Positions 33,959 to 43,322 of a stretch of 64,000 bases of DNA are shown here, piece by piece; within the stretch, counting starts at the first letter, position 1; every line of letters starts with the position of its first letter. The stretch comes from Palsa-883 sp963826975. GTDB lineage: Bacteria > Pseudomonadota > Alphaproteobacteria > Acetobacterales > Acetobacteraceae. The DNA lies in the NCBI GenBank assembly GCA_963826975.1, contig CAWGZJ010000017.1, positions 1 through 64,000 of the forward strand. Reading direction: 5' to 3'. The translations under genes and the position numbers were made by a program. The notes beneath the pieces were generated by a model. It was not told the origin of the DNA and ran no database searches. It saw nothing but the letters and a program-made list of their open reading frames with translations.

Positions 33959-35428
33959 TCACGCAATCAGCCCCGGCGACGTGTGCTCATCCAGCGGCCA
34001 CAGCGGACGCTGCACCCTTGTATACGGAATGCGGCGGTAGTCGCGGCTCAGCGGCCCGTCGGAGTCGACATAGATCACCTTCTTGGCGATCGGCCCGAAC
34101 GCCGCCATGAAGTGGTTGGTCGACTTGACCACCACCAGCTTGCGCTGGGTCGGCTCGATATCCAGGTTGCGGAACAGCTCCAGCCCAAGCGCCTGGGTGC
34201 GATTGGTGATCAGCACCACCTCGACACCGCCGACCTTGATCGCCGCGCAGTCGCCGAGCGGCACCTGGGTCGGCCCGAAGCTCTGCCACGCATCGCGCTT
34301 GAGCGCGGCAACCGTTACGGTCGCGTCGATCGGCTGACCGGAGGTCGGACCGATCTTGCCGCCGAAGCGCAGCGGGAAACTGGCGCCGAGGCCGGCATCG
34401 AAACAAAGCCGCACCGCGATCGGGTCCCAGATCGGCCCGAGCGCCGCGGCCTGCACATCGCGCTCGATCAGCCGGCGCAGAATGGTGGTGTTGTCGGTCG
34501 GCGCGCCGCCGCCCGCGTTGTCGGCCGGGTCGGCCATCACCACCGGGCTGTCGTTGAATGCCAGCGCGGCGTCGATGCCGTCCTCGGCCGACAGATACTC
34601 GGGCGCGGTTTTCCCCCGCATCGAAACGAATTCCTCGCCGATAGCGGTCGCCAGCGCGTCGGCCTTCGCCTTGTCACCGTCGGCGACGACCAGGATGCGC
34701 CCGGTGAGTTCCGGCACGTCGGCGTACGGGAAACAGTGGCCGATCGAGACCGACAGCACGCCGTCCCTGCCCTCCATCGCCGCGGTTTTGTCGACAAACG
34801 CGCGCATCAGCGGCAGCGTGGTCGGGTACGATCCGATCTGCCGGCAATCGTACATCGACATCACCGGCTTCACCTGCTTGCGGATGGTCCGCAACACCAG
34901 GGTCAGCAGGTCCTCGGCGCGCTCCACAACGTCGGTGTGCGGGAATTCCTTGTACAGGATGATGATGTCGGACAGCTTCACGCGCTTCAGCGTGAGATGG
35001 CAGTGCGGATCAAGCTCCACGCCGATCACGCAGTCCGGACCGACCAGGGCGCGGGTCCGCTCGATCACGTCGCCCTCGGTATCGTCGTAGCCGTGCGCGA
35101 CCATCGCCCCGTGCAGGCCCAGCAGTACCCCGTCCAGCGGCAGCGCCTGCTTCACCTGGGCCAGGATTTCGTCGCGCATGAACTCGTAGTCGGCGCGGTT
35201 GGTGGTGCCGGCGGGGCTGGCGGCGAAGCAGCTTCCCTCGATCAGGGTAAAGTTTTCCCCCGCGGCGCGCCGGCGTGCGACGAACAAAGGCGCGGTGCAC
35301 ATGCGCGGCGCGTCGGTGGGGTGCTCGCCGGGGCGGTAGAACACGCTCTCTTTGTAGTAGTCGAGGCTGGTCGGCATCGGCGAAAAAGTGTTCGTTTCGG
35401 TGGCGATGGTGGCGCTGAAGATGCGCAT
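33959..35428 (-). CDS. M81 family metallopeptidase (MlrC-like)
   Basis: About 489 residues from the ATG at 35428 (MRIFSATIATETNTFSP, the standard family start). It matches the MlrC/DUF1485 family: LLGLHGAMVAHGYDDTEGDV with the metal-site His, VIGVELDPHCHLTL, YKEFPHTDVVERAEDL, SIGHCFPYADVP and VMADPADNAGGGAPTDNT, with the C-terminal domain (KVGGVEVVLITNRTQA; KSTNHFMAAFGPIA). MlrC of sphingomonads cleaves linearised microcystin fragments, but most family members have unknown substrates. It is the last gene of a minus-strand operon with a SelA-like enzyme, a GMC oxidoreductase and a BKACE enzyme; repeat B separates it from the gene before. The open frame to 35593 is repeat sequence. Confidence 0.92.
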   Translation of the reverse strand: MRIFSATIATETNTFSPMPTSLDYYKESVFYRPGEHPTDAPRMCTAPLFVARRRAAGENFTLIEGSCFAASPAGTTNRADYEFMRDEILAQVKQALPLDGVLLGLHGAMVAHGYDDTEGDVIERTRALVGPDCVIGVELDPHCHLTLKRVKLSDIIILYKEFPHTDVVERAEDLLTLVLRTIRKQVKPVMSMYDCRQIGSYPTTLPLMRAFVDKTAAMEGRDGVLSVSIGHCFPYADVPELTGRILVVADGDKAKADALATAIGEEFVSMRGKTAPEYLSAEDGIDAALAFNDSPVVMADPADNAGGGAPTDNTTILRRLIERDVQAAALGPIWDPIAVRLCFDAGLGASFPLRFGGKIGPTSGQPIDATVTVAALKRDAWQSFGPTQVPLGDCAAIKVGGVEVVLITNRTQALGLELFRNLDIEPTQRKLVVVKSTNHFMAAFGPIAKKVIYVDSDGPLSRDYRRIPYTRVQRPLWPLDEHTSPGLIA

Positions 35429-35464
35429 GATGCGGTCCTTGATATGAGCAGCGGGCTTGGCCCA

Positions 35465-35616
35465 TGTACACCTCTCCCGCTCTTCGCGGGAGAGGTCGGC
35501 GAGCGGAGCGAGACGGGTGAGGGTCTTGCGCGCTCGAAGACCCTCACCCGCGTCGCAAGCACTCCGCGCCTTGGTCCGCTCTTCGCGGCCCAAGCCCGCA
35601 AGAGCGGGCGAGGTAA
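35465..35616. repeat. Dispersed palindromic repeat B, copy 2
   Basis: TGTACACCTCTCCCGCTCTT and AAGAGCGGGCGAGGTA form the outer arms, with an inner GGTGAGGGTCTTGCG/CGAAGACCCTCACC. It lies within the catabolic operon between the SelA-like and M81 genes, where it could form an mRNA hairpin. The sister copy is at 28893. Confidence 0.85.
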
Positions 35617-35617
35617 G

Positions 35618-36771
35618 TCAGCGCAGCGCGGCGCCAATGATCGACGCCTGCTCCACGGTAAGCGCGGCCGGCGATATCACCAGCACATTCTCCTCGCGCC
35701 GACCAACCGAGCAGTGAATAGGCGGATCATGCGCCGCAAGCCGTCCGGCGAGCGCAGTCGCATCCGGCGCGCGAACCTCCAGCAACGGCATCGGTCGATC
35801 CAGGATCGCGAGCTGCAACGAAGTTCCCTCCGCCGCCGCGACAATCGCCTGCAGGATATCGCGCCAGGCCGCCTGCCGCACCTCGTCATCCGTCGCCGCG
35901 AACCGTTCCAGCGCCACCAACAGGCCGACGATTTCCTCTTTCCCCACCTTGCAGGACCGGCCGATCCCATGCAGCGGCAGCCCACGCAGTTGGCGCAGCC
36001 GGGCAAACTCCGACGACGGCGCCCACGTGTCGGCAAACAGATCCAAATCAAGCATCTGCATCAATGCGGAAGCGACAAGATCGCCGCGCCCCGCAAGTAT
36101 CCCCGAAGACTGCGGTCCACCAATCGCCTTGCCGCCGCTGAACGCCACCAGGTCGGCACCCTCGGCCAAAAACCGCCGCAGATTCCCCCCGGCGGCAATT
36201 GCGCCGCCGCATCGACCAGCACGGGCAACGCGTGCGCGTGTGCAACGGAGACGACCTCCGCCAACAACGGCCGAGACTGCGGCTGCGCGAGATAACAAAC
36301 CGCGGCGGTGCGGGACGTGATCGCCGCCTCGATCTCCCACGGCGCGGCGTCGCGCACGCCGGGGCCGGAATAACGATCCGGAATGCCGACCTCGACAATG
36401 CGCCCGCCGGCGACCGTCAACGCCCGGTCGTACATGTTGCGCTGGCTGCGCACGACGATCACTTCATTGCGCCCGTCCGCCACCTCCGGCAACCGGTTCA
36501 TCCGCGCCGAATCCAATCCCGCCAGGCACGCGGCCGCGCCCAGCAGCAGCGCCGCGGAGGCGCCGGACGTGACAATCCCCGCCTCCGCGCCGGTAACCCG
36601 CGCAATCACGCGGCTGGCGCCGGCCTGCAAGGCCAGCATGTCCACGCACGCACCGGACGCATCGCGCATCGCCGCCAGCACCTCGGGATGCATGTGCCCG
36701 CCGGACAGCCGCGTCACCGTCCCCGCCGCGTTGATCACGGTGGGGACGCCAAACCGCGCGTAGACGCTCAT
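35618..36771 (-). pseudogene. SelA-like PLP-dependent lyase (DgaE-type), frameshifted
   Basis: The N-terminal frame runs from an ATG at 36771: YARFGVPTVINAAGTVTRLS, SGACVDMLALQAGASRVIAR, VTSGASAALLLGAAACLAG, LPVLVDAAAQLPP. Then the frame shifts at a G6 run (36184-36191), and the continuation is NLRRFLAEGADLVAFSGGKA (PLP lysine in SGGKAIGGPQSSG), QMLDLDLFADTW and GRSCKVGKEEIVGLLVALE. Together this is a complete SelA-like aminotransferase-fold protein; characterised relatives include D-glucosaminate-6-phosphate ammonia-lyase. It is coupled to the GMC gene by an ATGA overlap. One G added to or two removed from the run restores the frame, so a sequencing error is quite possible. Confidence 0.82.
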
Positions 36772-38387
36772 GCCGCCACGGCCAGCGGCACGCGCTGGCG
36801 CACCAGGTCGGCCGCCTTCTCCGCGATCATGATCGTTGCGGCGTTGGTGTTGCCCGACACCACCGTCGGCATCACCGAGGCATCGACCACGCGCAGCCCA
36901 TCTATCCCGTTCACCCGCAACTCCGGGTCGACCACCGCCATCGTATCGATCCCCATCTTGCAGGTGCTGGTGGGATGAAACACCGTCCCCCCGCAGTTGC
37001 GCGCGTGCTCCAGCATCTGCGCGTCGGTCACCACCGCCGAGCCAGGCAGGAACTCCTCGGCAACGTAATGTTGCATCTGCGGCATGGCCAGCAGCCGGCG
37101 ACCGAGCATCAGCCCGTCGGTGATCGTGCGTCGATCGGTCTCGGTCGCCAGGTAGTTCGGAATCATCGCCGGCGAGTCCTGCGGGTTGGCCGACTTCAGC
37201 CTGATCTCGCCGCGACTTTCCGGGCGCAACTGATAGGCAATCAGCGTGAAGCCCGACCACTTGTGCAGCCCGTCCTGCGGCCGATCGGCGCTGAAGATGG
37301 AGATCGACATCTTGATGTCGGGCGTTGCCAACTCCGGCCTCGTGCGGGCGAACAGCGCCACCTGCGAGGAAATCGCCGCCATCGGCCCACGCCGCAGCAG
37401 GTAGTACTCCAACCCCGTCCGCAGCTTCTTCAGGTTGCTCTGCATCACGTCGTTGACGGTGATCGGAAACCTGCATTTCAGCTTGATCGGCGCCGAGTAG
37501 TGGTCCTGCATCGCCTGGCCGACGCCCGGCGAATGATGCACCACGCCAATGCCGTGCGCGGCAAGCTGCGCCTGCGGCCCGACGCCGGACAGCAGCAGAA
37601 GCTGCGGCGAGTTGATCGCCCCACCGCACAGGATCACCTCGCGGCGCACGCGGACGGTGTGCGGCAGGTTGTCCTGGATGAAATCAACGCCGGTCGCACG
37701 CTTGCCCGCAAAGGTGATCCGTTGCGCCAGTGCGCCGGTGATCACCCGAAGATTGGGGCGATCCATCGCCGGATGCAGATAGCCCTTCGCAGTCGAGCAG
37801 CGCTTGCCGTTCGTCGTCGTGGTCTGGTGATAGCCGACGCCGTCCTGCGCCGCGCCATTGAAGTCGGGATTGGTCGGGTACCCCAGATCGTTACAGGCGC
37901 GGATGAACGCCTCGCAGATCTCGTGCTTGTCCGGAACGTCCGAGACCACCAGCGGGCCGCCCGTGCTGTGCCAGTCATCCGGGCCGCGCACCTGGTGTTC
38001 CGCGCGCTTGAAATAGGGCAGCACGTCGGTCGCCGACCATCCCGTGCAGCCCATCTGCCGCCACAGGTCGAAATCCTCGTGCTGGCCGCGGATATAGACC
38101 ATGCCGTTGATCGACGACGATCCACCCAGCACCTTGCCGCGCGGCCAGAAGATGCGTCGGCCGTTGGCACCCGGATCGGGCTCGGTCTCGTAGCACCAGT
38201 TCACCGAGGGGTCCGCGAAGGTCTTGCCGAACCCCAGCGGGATGTGGATCCAGCGGTTGTCGTCCTGCCCGCCGGCCTCCAGCAGCACGACGCGCGTGCG
38301 CGGATCCTCGCTCAGGCGCGTTGCCATCACGCAGCCCGCCGACCCCGCCCCCACCACGACAAAATCCGCCTCGATCACTTCCTGCAT
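36768..38387 (-). CDS. GMC family FAD-dependent alcohol/choline dehydrogenase
   Basis: 539 residues, full length. FAD-binding start FVVVGAGSAGCVMATRLSED, GMC signature 1 region (KVLGGSSSINGMVYIRGQHE), signature 2 (LCGGAINSPQLLLLSGVGP), and the C-terminal active-site region NCGGTVFHPTSTCKMG plus VVDASVMPTVVSGNTNAATI. GMC enzymes oxidise alcohols to aldehydes or ketones; the sequence is of the choline dehydrogenase (BetA) type, but the operon suggests another alcohol. No signal peptide. It overlaps the SelA-like gene by 4 nt and follows the BKACE gene after a 15-bp triple repeat. Confidence 0.94.
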   Translation of the reverse strand: MQEVIEADFVVVGAGSAGCVMATRLSEDPRTRVVLLEAGGQDDNRWIHIPLGFGKTFADPSVNWCYETEPDPGANGRRIFWPRGKVLGGSSSINGMVYIRGQHEDFDLWRQMGCTGWSATDVLPYFKRAEHQVRGPDDWHSTGGPLVVSDVPDKHEICEAFIRACNDLGYPTNPDFNGAAQDGVGYHQTTTTNGKRCSTAKGYLHPAMDRPNLRVITGALAQRITFAGKRATGVDFIQDNLPHTVRVRREVILCGGAINSPQLLLLSGVGPQAQLAAHGIGVVHHSPGVGQAMQDHYSAPIKLKCRFPITVNDVMQSNLKKLRTGLEYYLLRRGPMAAISSQVALFARTRPELATPDIKMSISIFSADRPQDGLHKWSGFTLIAYQLRPESRGEIRLKSANPQDSPAMIPNYLATETDRRTITDGLMLGRRLLAMPQMQHYVAEEFLPGSAVVTDAQMLEHARNCGGTVFHPTSTCKMGIDTMAVVDPELRVNGIDGLRVVDASVMPTVVSGNTNAATIMIAEKAADLVRQRVPLAVAA

Positions 38388-38404
38388 GGCGCTTCCCCCC
38401 CGTC

Positions 38405-38449
38405 TTGGTCAGATGTTCGTTGGTCAGATGTTCGTTGGTCAGATGTTCG
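38405..38449. repeat. Three perfect 15-bp tandem repeats
   Basis: TTGGTCAGATGTTCG three times, ending exactly before the BKACE stop codon (38450-38452) and spanning most of the gap to the GMC start. Repeat number would change the intercistronic distance. Confidence 0.95.
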
Positions 38450-39379
38450 TCAGAACCCGACCCGATCGCCACCCTTCAGCTTCAGGATCTCCCGCGCCTC
38501 TTTCGGGGTCGCGATCTCCAGGCTGAGTTCTTCCAGGATGCGGCGGATCTTCGCCACCTGCTCGGCATTCGATTTCGCCAGCGCGCCACGGCCGATATAC
38601 AGGCTGTCCTCCAGTCCGACGCGGACACTGCCGCCCATGATGCCGGCCATCGTGGTGAACGCCATCTGGTGGCGCCCCGCGGCCAGCACCGACCAGACAT
38701 AGGCGTCGCCGAACAGCCGGTCCGCCGTTTCCCGCATGAACAGCAGGTTGCGCTGGTCGGCGCCGATGCCCCCCAGAATGCCAAAGATGGTCTGCACCAA
38801 CACCGGCGGCTCGACGATCTTCTGATCCAGGCAATAGGCGAGGTTGTACAGGTGGCCGACATCATAGCACTCGAACTCGAACCGCGTGCCGTGCGCCTTG
38901 CCCAGCCGCTCGACGATGCTGGCGATATCCTTGAACGTGTTGCGGAAGATGTGGTTGTCGGTGCGATCGAGATACGGCTTCTCCCAGTCGTATTTCCACT
39001 CTTTCACCCGATCGCCGGCACGCGCGATGTTGAAGTTCATGCTGCCCATGTTCAGGCTGCACATCTCGGGCTTTGCCAGCAGCGGCGCGGCCAGCCGATC
39101 GTCCAGCGTCATGTTCAGGCCGCCGCCGGTGGTGATGTTCACCACCGCCTCGGTATTCTGCTTGATCACCGGCAGGAACCGCATGAACACCGCCGGATCG
39201 GGGGTCGGTTCGCCATTCAACGGATCGCGGGCGTGCAGGTGGATGATGGCGGCACCCGCTTCGGCCGCCTCGATCGAGCCGCGGGCAATCTCCTCCGGCG
39301 TGATCGGCAGGTAGGGCGACATGCTGGGCGTGTGGATCGCGCCGGTGACGGCGCAACTGATGATGACCTTGTTCGCCAT
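38450..39379 (-). CDS. BKACE family beta-keto acid cleavage enzyme
   Basis: 309 residues, the family length. TIM-barrel zinc enzymes (formerly DUF849) that split beta-keto acids with acetyl-CoA, as in 3-keto-5-aminohexanoate cleavage (Kce). Signatures: KVIISCAVTGAIHTPSMSPY, PITPEEIARGSIEAAEAGAA, the zinc site IIHLHARDP, VVNITTGGG, CSLNMGSMNFNIA, and the C-terminal MGGSVRVGLEDSLYIGRG. First gene of the minus-strand operon; repeat A lies upstream. The specific keto acid is unknown; the GMC and PLP enzymes may generate it. Confidence 0.94.
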   Translation of the reverse strand: MANKVIISCAVTGAIHTPSMSPYLPITPEEIARGSIEAAEAGAAIIHLHARDPLNGEPTPDPAVFMRFLPVIKQNTEAVVNITTGGGLNMTLDDRLAAPLLAKPEMCSLNMGSMNFNIARAGDRVKEWKYDWEKPYLDRTDNHIFRNTFKDIASIVERLGKAHGTRFEFECYDVGHLYNLAYCLDQKIVEPPVLVQTIFGILGGIGADQRNLLFMRETADRLFGDAYVWSVLAAGRHQMAFTTMAGIMGGSVRVGLEDSLYIGRGALAKSNAEQVAKIRRILEELSLEIATPKEAREILKLKGGDRVGF

Positions 39380-39465
39380 GACGGAGCTCCCCTGACGCGC
39401 GACGGACGGAGTCTGTACCGCAACGGGCCACCCGGCCAGAGGTTAGGGCCGGGGCAGAAAGGAAG

Positions 39466-39602
39466 ACTCTCCCCCTCCCCTTGAGGGCTTGGGCCGCGAA
39501 GCGGACCAAGGTTGGGGGGAGGGGTTGGTGCCAGGGTCGCACCGAAGGTTCTGGCGCGCCGACCCCTCCCCCCAACCCCCTCCCTCAAGGGGAGGGGGAG
39601 AA
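39466..39602. repeat. Dispersed palindromic repeat A, full copy
   Basis: Left arm CTCTCCCCCTCCCCTTGAGG, centre GGGCCGCGAAGCGGACCAAG then GGTTGGTGCCAGGGTCGCAC, right arm CCCTCCCTCAAGGGGAGGGG plus GAGA. Full-length relative of 47491; partial copies at 10972, 19055 and 20020. It lies in the divergent region between the catabolic operon and the two-component genes. Confidence 0.93.
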
Positions 39603-39727
39603 TTTTGTCCCCTCGGCCACGCCCACGTCATGGCGCCGCCAGATCAATCCTCACGCCGGTCGGCATTAATGGTTTTTTCATCGCTCGGTGGGCACATATC
39701 GCCGGATGCATCGTTCGCGAGGGCACC

Positions 39728-40612
39728 GTGTGCGCGGCGCAGGTTGACCTATCGTCCGACACCGTCCTGACGCTGGACGACAACTCTTCAATGCGATCGA
39801 TCATCCGCGAGGTGCTGAAGGGCTGCGGCTGCCGCAATGTCCTTTCAACCGGCGACGGTCGCATCGCCCTGCAGATGCTGCACGAGCACCGCATCCGCCT
39901 CGCCATCTGCGACATGCAAATGGATCCGATGGACGGGCTCACCTTCCTGCGCGCCGCGCGAAATCATCCGGTCGGGCGCGACATGGCGACCATCATGCTG
40001 ACCGCCAACAAGCAGCCCCCGAACACCGCGGCATTGCAGGCGTTGCGCATCGGAGGGTGGCTGTTCAAGCCGATCTCGGCGGCCAAGCTGATGGACGAAA
40101 TCAGCAGCGTGTTGGGCGCTCCGTTGATCCAAGGCGCGCCGAACGATGCGGTCGCGCGCAACATCGAGGCGATCGGCCGACGCTACGGCACTCGGCTCAA
40201 TGACGACATCACGCAACTGGAAGGCGCGATGGCCGAGCTGAACGAAGATCCCACGGTGCAGCGGCAAGCGTGGGACGCGATGCGCAAGATCATGCACGGC
40301 CTCAAGGGCCAGGCTGGCACGTTCGGCTTTGGACTGGTCACTGAACTCGCCAGTCGCGGGCAAGACATTCTCGACGACACGCTCGCCCTGGCGCCGGCGG
40401 AAGAGCACGACATCGAGGTCAGGCGCGTCCTGCATGCGGTCGTCACCGCCATGCGGATGCTGGAGCGCGGCAAGATGCTCGGCGACGGCGGCCCCGCCGG
40501 GATGAACCTGCTGGAAAAGCTCGACGCGTTCATCCTGCCGATGCGCCAACGCCTGCAGGCCAAGCTGCCATCACCCGGCGGCGTAATGGAATCCGCCTCG
40601 GCACATGAGTGA
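39728..40612 (+). CDS. Response regulator with REC and Hpt-like domains
   Basis: 294 residues from a GTG at 39728 with GAGGG upstream; the frame extends further but only through repeat A. The receiver domain has its acidic pair in TLDDNSSMRSIIREVL, the phospho-acceptor Asp in LAICDMQMDPMDGLTFL (about residue 62), and Lys in WLFKPIS. A second domain around residue 190 has MHGLKGQAGTFGFG, the histidine phosphotransfer motif. So it can take phosphate and also relay it. It overlaps the hybrid kinase start by 8 nt and is most likely its partner. No DNA-binding domain, so its output is through protein contacts or a further relay. Confidence 0.87.
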   Translation: MCAAQVDLSSDTVLTLDDNSSMRSIIREVLKGCGCRNVLSTGDGRIALQMLHEHRIRLAICDMQMDPMDGLTFLRAARNHPVGRDMATIMLTANKQPPNTAALQALRIGGWLFKPISAAKLMDEISSVLGAPLIQGAPNDAVARNIEAIGRRYGTRLNDDITQLEGAMAELNEDPTVQRQAWDAMRKIMHGLKGQAGTFGFGLVTELASRGQDILDDTLALAPAEEHDIEVRRVLHAVVTAMRMLERGKMLGDGGPAGMNLLEKLDAFILPMRQRLQAKLPSPGGVMESASAHE

Positions 40613-43322
40613 CCGCCTGCGCCGTATCCTTGCCTGGGTCCCGCTCGGGTTGGAACTCACGCTTGGCTTCGCGGCGACGCTGCTCGTCGTGCGCCTGCTG
40701 TCGCAGCAGGAACGCGGTGCCGCGCAGGCCGAATTCGTGCGACGCGCCACGCTGAGTACCCTCACCGTCGAGGCAAGCCTGCATCAATCGGTGTACGCGC
40801 TCGACGCACTGACCGGCGTGGTCGACGGATCGCCGCAATTCACCAGAGCAGAGTTCGATGGCGTCGCGACGGCACTGCTGCGTGACGCCCCCGCTGCCTA
40901 TTCGATCGGCTGGGCGCCGCTGATCCACGCCGCCGATCGCGATGCGTTCGAGCAGGAACTGCGCTCCGCCGGCTTCCCTGGCGCTCACATCAACGACCGC
41001 ACGGCGGCCAACGTCTCGATCGTGGCGCCGCCGCGCGATACGTATGTGCCAATCCAATATATCGCGCCCCATGTCGGCAAGGAGGCGGTGGTCGGCCTCG
41101 ACCACGCCGGGAATCCCACGCGCCGCGCCGCGCTCAACAAGGCGCTGCACCTTGGCGTTCCCGTCGCGACCGCGCGAATTTCGTTGACGTCGCAACAGCA
41201 GGATCGGTACGCGTTTCTCGTCGTCGAGCCCGTGTTCAACGCAGCGCACGCACTGCGAGGATACACATTCGGTACCTTTGTGATCGGCGCCATAGTCAAT
41301 CGTTCTCTCGAGTCGAGCGGCAGCAGCACGCGCGTTGCCCTGTTCGATCGCGACGCCCCACCCGAGGGACAGTTGCTGTATCGGCGCGACGTGCCGGACC
41401 TTGACCATGATGCGCTGGTCGCCGCCGGCGGCGTTGCAACAGATCTCATCATCGGCACCAGGCATTGGTCGCTCGTCAGCGTCGCCAAAGACGACGGTCC
41501 CGGCGGACTTTCGTGGAGCCTGATCATCGTCACGTTCATTGGGATCGTGACAACGCTAAATATCGTCGGCTATCACGCGACAATCAGCCGCCGGCGCGCC
41601 TTGATCGAGCGGCAAGTGAGTGCCCGAACGCAGGAGCTCGAGGATGCCCTGGCCCGCCTGCGGGTCAGCGAACAGCGTTTCCGCGGCTTCCTCAGCACCG
41701 CCTCGGATTGGTACTGGGAAGCCGACACCGATTACCGCTTCACGTATATCTCGGAGCGCGCCGACGATTTCGGTATTCCGCGTGAGGAACTGATTGGCCT
41801 CGATCGATTGATCGACGACGATGCGGAGATCGACATCGCCGAGCGGCAGGTTGTCCTGGCTCGGCATATGCCGTTCAAGGGACTTCGCGTCTTCGCCGGC
41901 GGGACCGGCGGCCTGGTTGTGATCAATCTCGACGGCATGCCGGTCTTGGATGCCAACGGGCGGTTCGCCGGCTACCGCGGTTCGGCACGCAATATGACCG
42001 GTGCGGTGAAGGCCGAGGCGGCCGAGCGCTCGGCGCGCGCCGCCGCCGAGCAAGCTGGCAAGTCGAAGTCCGATTTCCTCGCGAACATGAGCCACGAGAT
42101 CCGCACACCAATGAACGGCGTGCTGGGAATGGCGCAAATTCTGAGCCGCACAACGTTGGACACGAACCAACGGAAGAGCGTCGATACCATTCTGCGCTCG
42201 GCGGAAAACCTGCTCGCGGTGCTGAATGACATCCTGGATTATTCGAAGCTCGAAGCCGGCAAGATCACGATCGAGATGATCGACTGTTCGCTGACCGATA
42301 TCATCGGCGACATCATCTCACTGATGCGTCCAAGCGCCGAGGAAAAAGGCGCACAGATCATCACGATGTTTCCGGCGGAAGCGGTGCCGCGCGTCGAGGG
42401 CGATCCAACCCGGCTGCGCCAGATCTTGCTCAATCTGCTGTCCAACGCCGTGAAGTTCGGCGGTCAGGGCACGATTCGTGTAACGCTGGGTGTCGCACCG
42501 GTTACGGAAGGTCACGTTGCCGTCGTAATATCGGTGTCGGATCACGGGATCGGCATGGATCGGTTGACACAAAAGCGATTGTTCACGCGGTTTACCCAGG
42601 CTGATACCTCCTCGACCCGGCGCTTCGGCGGGACCGGATTGGGTCTCGCCATTACCCGCGAGCTGGCAGAGCTGATGGGCGGCACAATCTCGGTGCAGAG
42701 CGAGCCTGGCAAAGGAAGTCGCTTCACGTTGAATCTTCGGATGCCGCTTTCCACTGGCGCGTCAACCAGTGACATCGAACCCGCAGCGACCGACTGGCAT
42801 CACCTGCCCCCTGTACGGCTCAAAATTCTGGTCGCCGAGGATGACGAAATCAATCGTTCCGTGATTGGCGGTTTTCTCGAACCTTATGGCCACCAGGTCA
42901 CTTTCGCGCATGACGGCGAGCAGGCCGTGCGCGCGGCGCGTGATGGTAGTTTTGATATCATCTTGATGGACGTGATGATGCCGTGCATGGACGGACCGAC
43001 TGCGGCGCGCGCCATCCGTGCGTTCGATACGCCGGCTCGCGAGGTACCGATCATCGCACTGACCGCCAACGCCATGGCCGGCCATCGCGAGCGCTACATC
43101 GCGGCCGGCATGAATGACTACGTCAGCAAGCCAGTATCCTGGAAACAGCTTGCCGCGACGATCGAGCGGGTGTTGCACGTCCACGCCTTCGCGGATGCCA
43201 CCGAGGCGGCCGCGAGCACGAACATGGCGCTCGATGGTGGGGCGCCCGATGGTGGTGCGCCCGATGCGGCGGCCGCAACACAGTTCTCGGACTTCGTCGC
43301 GATGCTCGATCTCGGTAGCTGA
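40605..43322 (+). CDS. Hybrid sensor histidine kinase (CHASE-PAS-HisKA-HATPase-REC)
   Basis: 905 residues. A first membrane helix (VPLGLELTLGFAATLLVVRL), a periplasmic CHASE-type sensor to about 300 (FVRRATLSTLTVEASLHQSV, YSIGWAPLIHAADRDAFEQE), a second helix (WSLIIVTFIGIVTTLNIVGY), then a PAS domain (FLSTASDWYWEADTDYRFTY). HisKA has the phospho-His in FLANMSHEIRTPMNGVLGMA (about residue 497). The ATPase has LLNLLSNAVKFGG, VSDHGIGM and GGTGLGLAI. A C-terminal receiver has EDDEINR, Asp in DIILMDVMMP and SKPVSW. The short repeat DGGAPDGGAPDAAAA precedes the end. It is translated with the REC-Hpt gene. Confidence 0.95.
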   Translation: MSDRLRRILAWVPLGLELTLGFAATLLVVRLLSQQERGAAQAEFVRRATLSTLTVEASLHQSVYALDALTGVVDGSPQFTRAEFDGVATALLRDAPAAYSIGWAPLIHAADRDAFEQELRSAGFPGAHINDRTAANVSIVAPPRDTYVPIQYIAPHVGKEAVVGLDHAGNPTRRAALNKALHLGVPVATARISLTSQQQDRYAFLVVEPVFNAAHALRGYTFGTFVIGAIVNRSLESSGSSTRVALFDRDAPPEGQLLYRRDVPDLDHDALVAAGGVATDLIIGTRHWSLVSVAKDDGPGGLSWSLIIVTFIGIVTTLNIVGYHATISRRRALIERQVSARTQELEDALARLRVSEQRFRGFLSTASDWYWEADTDYRFTYISERADDFGIPREELIGLDRLIDDDAEIDIAERQVVLARHMPFKGLRVFAGGTGGLVVINLDGMPVLDANGRFAGYRGSARNMTGAVKAEAAERSARAAAEQAGKSKSDFLANMSHEIRTPMNGVLGMAQILSRTTLDTNQRKSVDTILRSAENLLAVLNDILDYSKLEAGKITIEMIDCSLTDIIGDIISLMRPSAEEKGAQIITMFPAEAVPRVEGDPTRLRQILLNLLSNAVKFGGQGTIRVTLGVAPVTEGHVAVVISVSDHGIGMDRLTQKRLFTRFTQADTSSTRRFGGTGLGLAITRELAELMGGTISVQSEPGKGSRFTLNLRMPLSTGASTSDIEPAATDWHHLPPVRLKILVAEDDEINRSVIGGFLEPYGHQVTFAHDGEQAVRAARDGSFDIILMDVMMPCMDGPTAARAIRAFDTPAREVPIIALTANAMAGHRERYIAAGMNDYVSKPVSWKQLAATIERVLHVHAFADATEAAASTNMALDGGAPDGGAPDAAAATQFSDFVAMLDLGS

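Noticed and set aside
34000..36295. A 770-codon plus-strand frame opposite the M81 and SelA-like genes
   Set aside because: It lies fully antisense to genes with clear family motifs and has typical shadow composition rich in Arg, His and Gln.
38405..38449. Operator or direct-repeat regulator site made by the three 15-bp units
   Set aside because: It lies between two co-directional genes inside an operon, ends at a stop codon and has head-to-tail perfect copies like the other 15-bp expansions; a slippage product is simpler.
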